Assembly: GCA_029257755.1 (NCBI GenBank)
Contig: JARIAP010000055.1
Coordinates: 1 to 15,499 of the forward strand
DNA length: 15,499 nucleotides
Direction: 5' to 3'
DNA from: Helicobacter sp.
Lineage (GTDB): Bacteria > Campylobacterota > Campylobacteria > Campylobacterales > Helicobacteraceae
Below the pieces are notes generated by a model. That model was not told where the DNA came from, searched no databases, and saw nothing but the letters and a program-made list of their open reading frames with translations. The number at the start of each line of letters is the position of its first letter. Positions within the stretch are counted from its first letter, which is position 1. The position numbers were made by a program, and so were the translations under genes. Positions 1 to 7,670 of the stretch are shown here, piece after piece.

Positions 1-1
1 C

Positions 2-289
2 GTAATAAATGGTATTTTTATAGCTTTTGGTATGCTTCTTGTGCGACTAATAGCTGCTAATATAGCATTTGGTTCATATTTCAAAAACTTTAAAAATACA
101 ACATTATTTGCATTAAGCGATTGTATGCCATTAACATTTTTAGTTGCGATTGCAAAAATTGGGTTAGATTTACATGCTATTACACAACAACAATATTATT
201 CTTTAATTATTGCAGCAACATTTGAAGGTATATTTTTCACTATTTTTATAAAAATTATCTTTTATTCTATAAAGAGTCGTGCTAAATAG
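2..289 (+). CDS. C-terminal part of a multi-spanning membrane transporter, probably a cation:proton antiporter
   Basis: The frame is open from the left edge of the window, so only the last 95 codons are visible; an internal ATG at position 32 is not the real start. The fragment contains three hydrophobic stretches: the first residues (VINGIFIAFGMLLVRLIAAN), a middle one around SDCMPLTFLVAIAKIGLD, and a final one near the end (LIIAATFEGIFFTIFIKIIF), followed by a short basic tail. The polar break inside the middle segment, with the pattern ALS-x-MPLT-hydrophobic, resembles the C-terminal transmembrane region of CPA2/Kef-type Na+(K+)/H+ antiporters. That family exchanges cations for protons across the inner membrane. 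The assignment rests on this short fragment and pattern resemblance only, so another polytopic transporter is possible. thyX follows after 58 bases. Confidence 0.6.
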   Translation, partial: VINGIFIAFGMLLVRLIAANIAFGSYFKNFKNTTLFALSDCMPLTFLVAIAKIGLDLHAITQQQYYSLIIAATFEGIFFTIFIKIIFYSIKSRAK

Positions 290-347
290 ATATAACATAT
301 TCATTGTTATATATGGATTTATAAAACAAAATTACTAAGGAGTAAAT
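290..347 (+). promoter_or_regulatory. Short inverted repeat with an extended -10 box upstream of thyX
   Basis: An 8-base inverted repeat, ATATAACA (290-297) and TGTTATAT (305-312), is separated by 7 bases. The right arm also reads as an extended -10 element, TGT followed by TATATA (305-313). It would start transcription near position 320 and give a short leader. The ribosome site AAGGAG (337-342) precedes the thyX ATG at 348 by five bases. The hairpin contains only weak pairs and no clear U-tract, so I favour the promoter reading over a terminator. Confidence 0.35.
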
Positions 348-980
348 ATGAGTAACAACATAAAAATATCGTTACTACACAACACACCATTAAGCGTATG
401 TAGTCGTGCAATACGCACATGTTGGGATAGCCATAAAAAAAGCGATAATGGCGGTGATATTGACAAAGAATTAATACATAGAATAGGGAATGTCAATAAG
501 CATAAATCTACTTTAGAGCACTTAGTTTATAGCTTTGAAATAGTAGGCATAAGTCGCTTATGTTTGCAAGAGTTAGCAAGGCATAGAATAGCTAGTCTTA
601 GTGTAAAAAGCACAAGATACACACTAAAAGAATTAAACAAAGAAGTTGCATTTTTACCTATAAATCCGCATAACATAGCAAGAGCTAGTAAATATATTAT
701 TATAAGTAATGATGATTTTATAAGAAACTCTAGTATAGACTCTTTAGAAAAATTAAGACTAGCATTAAAAAATGGTATTGCTAATGATATAGCTAAATAC
801 GCATTACCCGAATGCTATAAAACTAGTCTTGTATGGAGCATAAATGCTAGAAGTTTGCAAAATTTTTTAGAATTAAGAAGTGATAAAAGGGCATTACAAG
901 AGATACAAGAGTTAGCACATGCCATATTTGAGGCTTTACCACAAGAGCATAAGTATTTATTTGTGGATTTTTTAAAGTGA
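348..980 (+). CDS. thyX: FAD-dependent thymidylate synthase ThyX
   Basis: ThyX methylates dUMP to dTMP using methylenetetrahydrofolate as carbon donor and reduced FAD as hydride source; it replaces ThyA in many epsilonproteobacteria and acts in the cytoplasm. The 210-residue product carries the family signature RHRIASLSVKSTRY near residues 78-91, fitting the ThyX motif RHR-x7-S with the downstream S-x-R. It also has the conserved STLEH segment near residue 55 and the C-terminal block ARSLQNFLELRSDKRAQ-like, where RSLxxFxxLR is typical of the substrate-binding end. Length is normal for the family. The start is fixed by AAGGAG five bases upstream. The next gene begins 24 bases after the stop, suggesting cotranscription. 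Confidence 0.95.
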   Translation: MSNNIKISLLHNTPLSVCSRAIRTCWDSHKKSDNGGDIDKELIHRIGNVNKHKSTLEHLVYSFEIVGISRLCLQELARHRIASLSVKSTRYTLKELNKEVAFLPINPHNIARASKYIIISNDDFIRNSSIDSLEKLRLALKNGIANDIAKYALPECYKTSLVWSINARSLQNFLELRSDKRALQEIQELAHAIFEALPQEHKYLFVDFLK

Positions 981-1003
981 AATAAAATTTAGAGGGGGGT
1001 TTA

Positions 1004-2569
1004 ATGATTGATTTAATACAAGAAAATCCCTATGCTTTATCAAAAATATACTACGAAAAACTTAGTCAAACAAAAAAGAATGAGTTCTTAGAATTTTTAT
1101 ATAAAATTATTACACAAAAAACGATCATTTTTTCAAAATTTCTAGAATCTCATCCATTTTTTGAAGAATATATAATATCAAACAAATTATTTCCAAAGGA
1201 TATATACTTCTTAGATAATAGCTACAATATCATTTATGATTCTATGAAAATACAACAAGACTTCTTACCAAACATCATATTTAATCATAGCAACAAAAGA
1301 ATTAATTTAATTGTATATGAACCATTTAATTTAATATATAAAGAAAACTTAATTAAACAAATACAACAAAAATATAATGTAGAAATAAAATTTTATATAT
1401 GCAAACAAGAATTTTTAAATAATATAACATTATCATTATCAATACAAAAATATTTTAAACAAAACGAATTGCATGATTCATTAATTTATTCTCTATTGCA
1501 ATTAGCAATCATAATAAATGCTAGTGATATACATTTAACTCTACAAAACAATGAATCAAGTTGTTTATTAAGACTTGATGGAGTTTTGATAAAATTTTTA
1601 GAATTTAAAAAAGAATTATTTATAAAAATATCACAAAAACTTAAACTTTTATGTCAAATTGATATTAATGAAAATAGATTTCCTCAAGATGGACATTTTA
1701 GAATAGATGGACTTATATATGGAGATTCTAAAAATAAACCATGCGATATTAGAACATCATTTCTTCCAACACCAAGTGGTGAAAGCATAGTCCTAAGAAT
1801 ACCAAATGCAAATGAAAAATTTTTTAATCTTGATACATTAGGGCTTAACATAAAAATTATTAATATATTAAAAAAATCTTTATTATCAAAAAATGGGCTT
1901 ATTATAATAAGTGGTCCAACAGGGAGTGGAAAAAGCACACTTCTTTATAATTGTTTAAGATTTCTCCATAATGGCACAAAGAAAATCATAACAATAGAGG
2001 ATCCAATAGAACAAGAAATAAGCGGAATTACACAATGTCAAATAAATGAAGAGTTACAATTCACTTTTACAAAAGCATTAAAGCATATATTAAGACAAGA
2101 CCCAGATATTATTATGATTGGAGAAATAAGAGATTATGACACACTAGAAATAGCTATGCGTGCGGCATTAACAGGACATTTAGTATTAGCAAGTATTCAT
2201 TCAAGTAATTGTATATCTAGTATAGCAAGACTTAGGGATCTTGGTGCAAAAGATTATATTCTTAAATCAACATTAAAATTAATAATAGCTCAAAGGTTAA
2301 TACAAACATTATGTCCTTTTTGTAAAATAGAAATAAATGGAATATATAAATCAAATGGTTGTAGTCAATGTTATAATCAAGGGAGAGGCAATAGAATCTT
2401 ATTACAAGAAATAATGGATTTTAACACAAATAAAACAGATTTTATACAATTAGATTATGATCTAATAGAATCCTTACAATCATATTTTTGTAATATACCA
2501 ACATTAACAAAACAAGCAGAAGAACTCTTAAAACAAGGTATAATTAGCTATGAAGAAAGCTTATTTTAA
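1004..2569 (+). CDS. GspE/PilB/CtsE-family secretion or competence ATPase
   Basis: This 521-residue protein belongs to the hexameric ATPases that power type II secretion, type IV pili and DNA-uptake machines at the inner membrane. Its N-terminal 160 residues are poorly recognisable. From about residue 170 it has the N2-domain signature NASDIHL, then RFPQDGHFRIDG and the SGESIVLRI block. These are followed by Walker A GPTGSGKST (304-312), the Walker B region with GEIRD (373-377), and the His box TGHLVLASIHSSN. A zinc-binding tetracysteine site has Cys437, Cys440, Cys453 and Cys456, typical of GspE/PilB rather than PilT. The start has AGAGGGGGG just upstream. No GspF-type membrane partner, secretin or pseudopilin gene lies in the window. 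In Campylobacter the related CtsE serves natural transformation; that role here is only an inference. Confidence 0.88.
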   Translation: MIDLIQENPYALSKIYYEKLSQTKKNEFLEFLYKIITQKTIIFSKFLESHPFFEEYIISNKLFPKDIYFLDNSYNIIYDSMKIQQDFLPNIIFNHSNKRINLIVYEPFNLIYKENLIKQIQQKYNVEIKFYICKQEFLNNITLSLSIQKYFKQNELHDSLIYSLLQLAIIINASDIHLTLQNNESSCLLRLDGVLIKFLEFKKELFIKISQKLKLLCQIDINENRFPQDGHFRIDGLIYGDSKNKPCDIRTSFLPTPSGESIVLRIPNANEKFFNLDTLGLNIKIINILKKSLLSKNGLIIISGPTGSGKSTLLYNCLRFLHNGTKKIITIEDPIEQEISGITQCQINEELQFTFTKALKHILRQDPDIIMIGEIRDYDTLEIAMRAALTGHLVLASIHSSNCISSIARLRDLGAKDYILKSTLKLIIAQRLIQTLCPFCKIEINGIYKSNGCSQCYNQGRGNRILLQEIMDFNTNKTDFIQLDYDLIESLQSYFCNIPTLTKQAEELLKQGIISYEESLF

Positions 2570-2582
2570 TAGGAGTATATTC

Positions 2583-3374
2583 ATGATTAATAAAATTTTA
2601 TATAATAAAAGAATAAAATTTTTTATATTTTATTGTTATATATTTATTAATTATGAATTTATCATTGGAAATGATTTTACTTCTTTTTCGCAAGGAGATG
2701 AAACAGGTTTTTTAAGAACACCAAGCACATCTCAACTACAAACAGATGTTGCACCAAAAAGAGAAAAACAACCAAAAATATTAACAAAAAAACAAATATC
2801 TTTATTGAAAAATGCAAATATACAAAGAAATGGTATATATATTATGCTTACAGGCAATATAATTCCAATACAAAGGTATTTTAATGATAAAGATATATAT
2901 GTATATAGCATGGGAATGGGCATTAGAACAGGAGTTATAAGTTATATAGACAATTATATAGGTATGCGCGGATATTTTGCATTTGATTTTACAAATGATA
3001 AACTTTCAGTAATTCCAAATAATACAAATTATAATGGAACTTTTCTCATGATAAGTTTAGGTTTAGATATGTTAATTGATTTTTTTGTTGATAAAAACTA
3101 CAAAAATACATTAGGTTTTTTTATGGGAATTGGTGCAGGGGCATTTATATATTTTGACTTAACAAAACCCATAATAATTCCAAACTCCAACAAAATGTTA
3201 AATTATCATCTAAGTGGTAATGTTATGGTGCAAGGTGGATTTAGTGCGGTATTTTTATATCGCCATAGGATTGAAATTGGTTGTAAATTCTTACCAACAC
3301 AATCATTAAGTGTGTTAGAAGATGGTATGGTAGCAGATTATAATCCATATATAGCCTATAGTTATAAATTTTAA
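2583..3374 (+). CDS. Outer-membrane beta-barrel protein, Helicobacter OMP type
   Basis: I chose the ATG at 2583 (263 residues) because AGGAG (2571-2575) lies eight bases upstream. An in-frame ATG at 2550 inside the end of the ATPase gene has no ribosome site and would put extra charged residues before the signal peptide. The product begins with basic residues and a hydrophobic stretch (about residues 10-30) consistent with a Sec signal. A polar Ser/Thr/Lys/Gln-rich linker of about 50 residues follows, then alternating strands rich in Gly, Tyr and Phe, such as GMGIRTGVISYIDNYIGMRG, ending IAYSYKF. A terminal Phe is the recognition signature for outer-membrane barrel assembly. Cargo or ligand is unknown. 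The stop codon overlaps the stop of the convergent ppk gene. It sits 13 bases after the ATPase stop, so it is likely cotranscribed. Confidence 0.8.
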   Translation: MINKILYNKRIKFFIFYCYIFINYEFIIGNDFTSFSQGDETGFLRTPSTSQLQTDVAPKREKQPKILTKKQISLLKNANIQRNGIYIMLTGNIIPIQRYFNDKDIYVYSMGMGIRTGVISYIDNYIGMRGYFAFDFTNDKLSVIPNNTNYNGTFLMISLGLDMLIDFFVDKNYKNTLGFFMGIGAGAFIYFDLTKPIIIPNSNKMLNYHLSGNVMVQGGFSAVFLYRHRIEIGCKFLPTQSLSVLEDGMVADYNPYIAYSYKF

Positions 3375-5503
3375 GATTCACTCATCATTTTATTTATTAA
3401 TTTTTTCATCTTTTCATTTACTTTTTTACTAGCACTTTCATTGTGAATTTGAGTTATTATTTTTTCCCATTCATCTTGAGATGATAGCCCATTATCTTTA
3501 GAAGTAACCTTATAATATTCTCCATCACTTTTCAATTCATATCTTTGTAAAGTATCATTTAATTGTAATGTTAGAATCTGCATGAGTTTTTCTGCTACAT
3601 GATTCTCAATTGCTGGTGTCAATAATTCAACTCTTCTTTCAAGATTTCTTGGCATAATATCAGCACTTGAAAAATAAATGTTTGTTTTTGCGTGTTTGAA
3701 ATAATAAATTCTTGCATGTTCTAAATATTTTCCAATTATAGAATATACATGAATATTATTGCTTAAACCATCAACACCGGGCTTTAAACAACAAACACCT
3801 CGTATTATTAGGTCTATCTTTACACCTGCACTAGATGCTTTATATAAAGCATTTATTATATCTATATCAACACAAGCATTTGCTTTTATAATGATTCTAC
3901 CCTGCTCTTTATGTGTTATTTCATCTTCTATTAATTGTAATAATTTATTTTTAATTTGAGTAGGTGCTGTATATAATATATCAAGAACAGCACTTTTAGA
4001 ACTTCCTGTTGATAAAGAGTGGAAAAATTTAACTGCATCTTTTGCAATAGCTTGATTAGAGCTAAGCAAACTAACATCTGTATATATTTTAGCTGTTTGT
4101 GCATTATAATTACCCGAACTTAAATGTATATATTCTTGTAATTTATCATCTTTCTTGCGTATAACAAGTGCAATCTTTGCATGAACTTTTAAATTTGGAA
4201 CACCATATATTACATGAGCCCCAGCAGATTCTAAGGCTTTTGCCCAATGCAAATTATTTTCTTCATCAAATCTAGCCTTTAACTCAACAAGAACTGTTAC
4301 TTGTTTATTTTCAGCTGCTTCCGTTAATGCTTTAACTATAGGAGATTTACTTCCAACTCTATAAAGAGTCATGCGAATAGATAACACATCTGGATCTTTT
4401 GCTGCTTGTTGTATAAACTGCACAACAGGATCAAAACTTTCATAAGGATGAAACAACAAAACATCACCTTTATCTATACAATCAAAAATATTTCTACAAT
4501 CTTCTAATGGAGGTAAAACTTTTGCAACATATTGTGGTGATATTAAATAAGCATACTCTTTTAATCCCACTAACTCCCAAAAAGCATTCATGCCAATTGG
4601 TATTTTATGTTCATATACATCTTCTTTTGGAACTTTTAATTGAGAATTAACAAACTCTAATAATTTTTTATATTCTGTTTCTTTGTTTGCATTACTAACC
4701 TCTAACCTAACAATTTCACCTTTTTTTCTAGCTCTAAGCCCCTCACTCATTAACGCAATGAAATCATCTGCTTCATCTTCTTCTATCTCCATATCCGCAT
4801 TTCTAGTAACTCTAAATGGCATATATGCAATAGTTTCAAATCCCTCAAAAAGCTCACCTGCAAATTCACCAACAATACTTTCTGTAAATACAAAAGAATC
4901 ATGATTAACTCGAACAAACCGCTTTAAAACCCTTGGTATTCTAACCATACCATATTTTACTTCTCCTGTATCCTTATTTTTTAATGTAAGAGCTATAGCA
5001 AAACTAAGATTATTTAAATGTGGAAATGGATGAGTAGAATCAACTACTATTGGCACAATAATGGGATATAAATAATTTTTAAAGTGCTTATACATGTCTT
5101 GTTTTGTTTTAGAATCTAATTCTTCGAAATTTCTTATTATAAGTTTTTCTTTTACAAGTAATTTTTTAATATCATTATATAAATTTTCTATAATCTCTCT
5201 TTCTTTATTTAAATACGACCTTATTTCTGTTAATTGATCAAGTGGGGTAATCTTATCAGCCCCACTTTCAATAACACCATGAAAAAAAAGTCTTTGCAAA
5301 CCAGCAACTCTTATCATATAAAATTCATCTAAATTTGTGCTATATATAGCTAAAAATTTTAATCTCTCAAGAAGAGGTAGTTTTGTATTTTTAGCTTCAT
5401 TTAAAACTCTTGTGTTAAATCTCAACCAACTTAACTCACGATTAAAAAACATTTCTTTTTTTTCTACTATTGCCTGCACATTATTTGACTTTCCTTTTTG
5501 CAT
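3371..5503 (-). CDS. ppk: Polyphosphate kinase PPK1
   Basis: PPK1 polymerises the gamma phosphate of ATP into long-chain polyphosphate, and runs in reverse; it is linked to stress survival. The 710-residue product has the whole domain order: an N-terminal domain opening with FFNRELSWLRFNTRVLNEA (residues 19-37), a head domain, and two phospholipase-D-like C-terminal domains. The motif LKVHAK places His441 at the autophosphorylated position, and YIHLSSGNYN holds His460, 19 residues later, the same spacing as the two essential histidines of the E. coli enzyme. YLEHARIYYF supplies the later conserved histidine. The length is a little above the usual ~690. AGGGAG is placed six bases before the ATG. 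It is divergent from ribD, and its 3' end meets the outer-membrane protein gene with overlapping stop codons. Confidence 0.96.
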   Translation of the reverse strand: MQKGKSNNVQAIVEKKEMFFNRELSWLRFNTRVLNEAKNTKLPLLERLKFLAIYSTNLDEFYMIRVAGLQRLFFHGVIESGADKITPLDQLTEIRSYLNKEREIIENLYNDIKKLLVKEKLIIRNFEELDSKTKQDMYKHFKNYLYPIIVPIVVDSTHPFPHLNNLSFAIALTLKNKDTGEVKYGMVRIPRVLKRFVRVNHDSFVFTESIVGEFAGELFEGFETIAYMPFRVTRNADMEIEEDEADDFIALMSEGLRARKKGEIVRLEVSNANKETEYKKLLEFVNSQLKVPKEDVYEHKIPIGMNAFWELVGLKEYAYLISPQYVAKVLPPLEDCRNIFDCIDKGDVLLFHPYESFDPVVQFIQQAAKDPDVLSIRMTLYRVGSKSPIVKALTEAAENKQVTVLVELKARFDEENNLHWAKALESAGAHVIYGVPNLKVHAKIALVIRKKDDKLQEYIHLSSGNYNAQTAKIYTDVSLLSSNQAIAKDAVKFFHSLSTGSSKSAVLDILYTAPTQIKNKLLQLIEDEITHKEQGRIIIKANACVDIDIINALYKASSAGVKIDLIIRGVCCLKPGVDGLSNNIHVYSIIGKYLEHARIYYFKHAKTNIYFSSADIMPRNLERRVELLTPAIENHVAEKLMQILTLQLNDTLQRYELKSDGEYYKVTSKDNGLSSQDEWEKIITQIHNESASKKVNEKMKKLINKMMSES

Positions 5504-5687
5504 AATTACTCCCTACAAAATTAAATACAAAATTTTACATTAATTTTTAAATTTCATAACTATTTTTTTATATAAAGGCATTGTTTATGATTTTTCTATA
5601 TGATTTATGATAAAAATATGTCATTTGTTACTAATATTTATAAATTATAAAAATAAATATTTTAACTAAAATAAATAGGGATAATTT
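5504..5687. other. Divergent intergenic region between ppk and ribD
   Basis: These 184 bases must carry the promoters of both divergent genes. The stretch is almost entirely A and T, so many -10-like hexamers occur by chance and I cannot choose one for either strand. The only clear signals are the two ribosome sites: AGGGAG for ppk on the minus strand and TAGGGA (5677-5682) for ribD. I see no palindromic operator, RNA gene or riboswitch fold; in particular there is no visible FMN riboswitch ahead of ribD. Confidence 0.4.
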
Positions 5688-6908
5688 ATGTATAATAAGT
5701 CAGATTCTATATTTATGAATATTGCGATAGATTATGCTTGGAGGTTTCAAATATTAACACTACCAAACCCTGCAGTAGCATCATTAATATTATGGAATAA
5801 TAAAATAATTGCATTACAAGCACATAAGAAATCTGGAACTCCACACGCAGAAGTATTAGCCTGTAAAGAGGCGTTTTTATATTTTTTAAATCATGATAAA
5901 AAGTCTAAAGAATCAATATATAATACATTAAAAAAACAAAATAATAATTCAAATTTTATACGAAATATCAAAAATTATATACAAGAATTAAGCGACTCAA
6001 AAGAAATACATGATTTTATACAAAAATATCATAGTAATATATTTAATGATTGTGAAATATTTATAACGCTTGAACCATGTAATCATTATGGGAAAACACC
6101 ACCTTGTGCAAATTTATTAAATATAATAAAACCAAAAAGAATAATAATAGCCCATAAAGATACACATATAAAAGCAAAAGGTGGCTCCAAAACATTAAAA
6201 AACATTAAAATAAAACACAGAATCTTAGAATATAAATCAAAAGACTTGCTTTTTCCTTTTATGCAGTGGCAAAAAAATAATGGTTTTACAATATTTAAAA
6301 TAGCTCATAGATTAAATGGAGATTATAAAGGTGGTTTTATAAGCAATAAAGATTCAAGGATTTTTACACATAATATGCGTTGTATAGCAGATTATATCAT
6401 TATTTCTGGTGAGACATTACGAAATGATAACCCCTTACTTGATACGCGTTTTGCACTGCCTTTTTATAAACAAAAAAATATAAAACAAGGTCCAAAAATT
6501 ATAATTATAAGCAAAACTATAAAAAATAAAGATATAATAAATTATAATATAAAAGATAGAGATATAGAAATAATTGATTGTATATCTAAAATTCCACAAA
6601 ATGGATTAAAAATTATTGAGGGTGGGTTTGAATTTTTAAACTCATTATTAAAAAATACGATAATATTAAAAAAAAATAAAAAAAAATATATTGAAATTGA
6701 TTGTATTATGGGATATATATCAACATCTATAAAAAATAAATATCTATATAATAATTCAAATATAATTGAATTAGAAGATTTTTACCTAGCACATAATACA
6801 GAACTTTATGATTTTTGGATACAACAAAGTAATGAAAATATAAAAAATATATCTAAAAAACCAATAAATACAAAAAATATATTATATTTTTTATTTCATA
6901 AAAATTAA
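5688..6908 (+). CDS. ribD: Bifunctional riboflavin biosynthesis protein RibD (deaminase/reductase)
   Basis: RibD deaminates the pyrimidine product of GTP cyclohydrolase II and then reduces its ribosyl side chain, two steps toward riboflavin. The N-terminal deaminase domain shows NPAVAS near residue 26 and the zinc motif TPHAE (His53, Glu55). The partner motif LEPCNHYGKTPPC follows, with Cys131 and Cys140. The reductase domain begins around residue 200 with FKIAHRLNGDYKGG and continues with SGETLRNDNPLLDTR (the expected V/I-x-x-TLxxDNPxLxxR pattern) and IIEGGFEFLNSLL. The 78-residue distance between His53 and Cys131 is far longer than in E. coli RibD (about 25), because of a Lys/Asn-rich insertion at residues ~68-120. 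The last ~80 residues are low-complexity and hard to align. The total of 406 exceeds the usual 340-370. Confidence 0.92.
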   Translation: MYNKSDSIFMNIAIDYAWRFQILTLPNPAVASLILWNNKIIALQAHKKSGTPHAEVLACKEAFLYFLNHDKKSKESIYNTLKKQNNNSNFIRNIKNYIQELSDSKEIHDFIQKYHSNIFNDCEIFITLEPCNHYGKTPPCANLLNIIKPKRIIIAHKDTHIKAKGGSKTLKNIKIKHRILEYKSKDLLFPFMQWQKNNGFTIFKIAHRLNGDYKGGFISNKDSRIFTHNMRCIADYIIISGETLRNDNPLLDTRFALPFYKQKNIKQGPKIIIISKTIKNKDIINYNIKDRDIEIIDCISKIPQNGLKIIEGGFEFLNSLLKNTIILKKNKKKYIEIDCIMGYISTSIKNKYLYNNSNIIELEDFYLAHNTELYDFWIQQSNENIKNISKKPINTKNILYFLFHKN

Positions 6909-7090
6909 AAAAATTAGCATATAAATTATAAATATTATAAAATAATTTACTAATAAAATAACAATTTTTGATGTTTTTTTATAAATTATTTATATCTATA
7001 CAAAATCGTATTTTATTGTAACTATAGATTCAATATTTTATAACTTTTCTAAACAATTAACAAATAATTAATTAAAGCCTATTAGAATCA
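6909..7090. other. AT-rich intergenic spacer after ribD
   Basis: No open frame of plausible composition was found here. A 10-base inverted repeat, AAATAATTTA (6940-6949) and TAAATTATTT (6982-6991), is made only of A-T pairs with a 32-base loop, so it is a poor terminator. A lone ATCGTA (7005-7010) matches the core of the inverted repeat arms farther on, next to the HTH gene, and could be an extra half-site. That is weak in such AT-rich sequence. Confidence 0.3.
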
Positions 7091-7148
7091 ATGTAAGTTT
7101 TTACGATATAAGCTATACTTAGCAATAAATCGTAAAAACAATTTACAT
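7091..7148 (+). promoter_or_regulatory. Long inverted repeat with embedded -10 box: probable operator-promoter of the small HTH gene
   Basis: The arms are ATGTAAGTTTTTACGAT (7091-7107) and ATCGTAAAAACAATTTACAT (7129-7148). Eleven central bases (7097-7107 with 7129-7139) pair perfectly, and the outer six (ATGTAA/TTACAT) pair after a three-base bulge (7140-7142). The spacer holds a smaller repeat GCTA (7112-7115)/TAGC (7120-7123) and the hexamer TATACT (7114-7119). That hexamer is a good -10 box and would place the start of transcription near 7126, inside the repeat. A dimer bound to both arms would therefore block the promoter. The right arm ends 12 bases before the HTH protein's start codon. 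Seen: the repeat. Inferred: the operator function. Confidence 0.55.
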
Positions 7149-7160
7149 TATGAGGTATAT

Positions 7161-7421
7161 ATGACTATTGATAATTTTGAAAGTAAGCTAAAATCATTGA
7201 AGCTTAAAAAGAAAGAGTTTGCTGCTATGGTAAATGCAGGTTACACGGGTGTTGTTGGTTGGAATACTAGAGGTTTTACGCCAGAATGGGTTGATAGTTG
7301 GTTAGAAAATTATGAAAAAGCAAGAAAATATGATGAAATACGACAAATTGTAAAAGATAAACTATCAGAATATGATACAGAAAATGATACAACAAGTATA
7401 TATAATGGAATGAATATATAA
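7161..7421 (+). CDS. Small helix-turn-helix (Cro/XRE-like) DNA-binding protein
   Basis: This is an 86-residue soluble protein with a basic start, preceded by GAGGT (7151-7155). Residues ~10-40 (LKLKKKEFAAMVNAGYTGVVGWN) fit a compact helix-turn-helix, with a K-KEFA helix, a turn at NAGY, and a recognition-like TGVVGW segment. After it comes the conserved-looking TPEWVDSWLENYEKARKYDEI, which resembles the tail of small HTH proteins common in Campylobacter and Helicobacter (pattern 'K-KEFA ... Y-V-W ... P-WV-SWLENY-KA'). The family's targets are not known to me. The gene stands alone between ribD and the convergent glycosyltransferase, directly behind the long inverted repeat, which suggests autoregulation. 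It could be a stray phage- or plasmid-type repressor. No partner toxin gene is visible nearby. Confidence 0.7.
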   Translation: MTIDNFESKLKSLKLKKKEFAAMVNAGYTGVVGWNTRGFTPEWVDSWLENYEKARKYDEIRQIVKDKLSEYDTENDTTSIYNGMNI

Positions 7422-7556
7422 CCGTTAATAACTTATATATGTATCAAAATTTGCAAATAAACTCTCCTATAAATCCTATAAATTAATTATTGTTTCTTGG
7501 ATAAATGAAAGTTTATCTATATATTTATTGTATTTATGTAATTATTAACATGAATA

Positions 7557-7597
7557 TAATAAATATAATTCAATATTTTTTGTAATTATATTTATTA
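7557..7597. terminator. AT-only hairpin between convergent genes, possible bidirectional terminator
   Basis: A perfect 14-base inverted repeat, TAATAAATATAATT (7557-7570) and AATTATATTTATTA (7584-7597), encloses a 13-base loop. It lies midway in the 249-base gap between the HTH gene (+) and the glycosyltransferase (-), where both transcripts must end. All pairs are A-T and the U-tract is weak, so its strength as a terminator is doubtful. I see no gene in the rest of the gap (7422-7670). Confidence 0.35.
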
Positions 7598-7670
7598 CTC
7601 TTTTATAAATATTAGGAAATAATACATATAGTAGTATAAAATCCAAAATAAAGTTGTTATTCCTATCAAT

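Noticed and set aside
1684..1938. Open frame on the minus strand opposite the ATPase Walker A region
   Set aside because: It has no ribosome site, lies wholly within the well-supported ATPase gene, and its composition is that of a reverse reading of that gene.
2550..2582. Upstream ATG giving an 11-residue longer outer-membrane protein
   Set aside because: No ribosome site, overlap with the ATPase gene, and a better start at 2583 with AGGAG and a cleaner signal peptide.
4683..4904. Plus-strand open frame inside ppk, rich in Ser/Leu
   Set aside because: Antisense shadow of the PPK1 coding sequence; no start signal and no recognisable domain. The same holds for the frames at 3759-3959 and 5337-5543.
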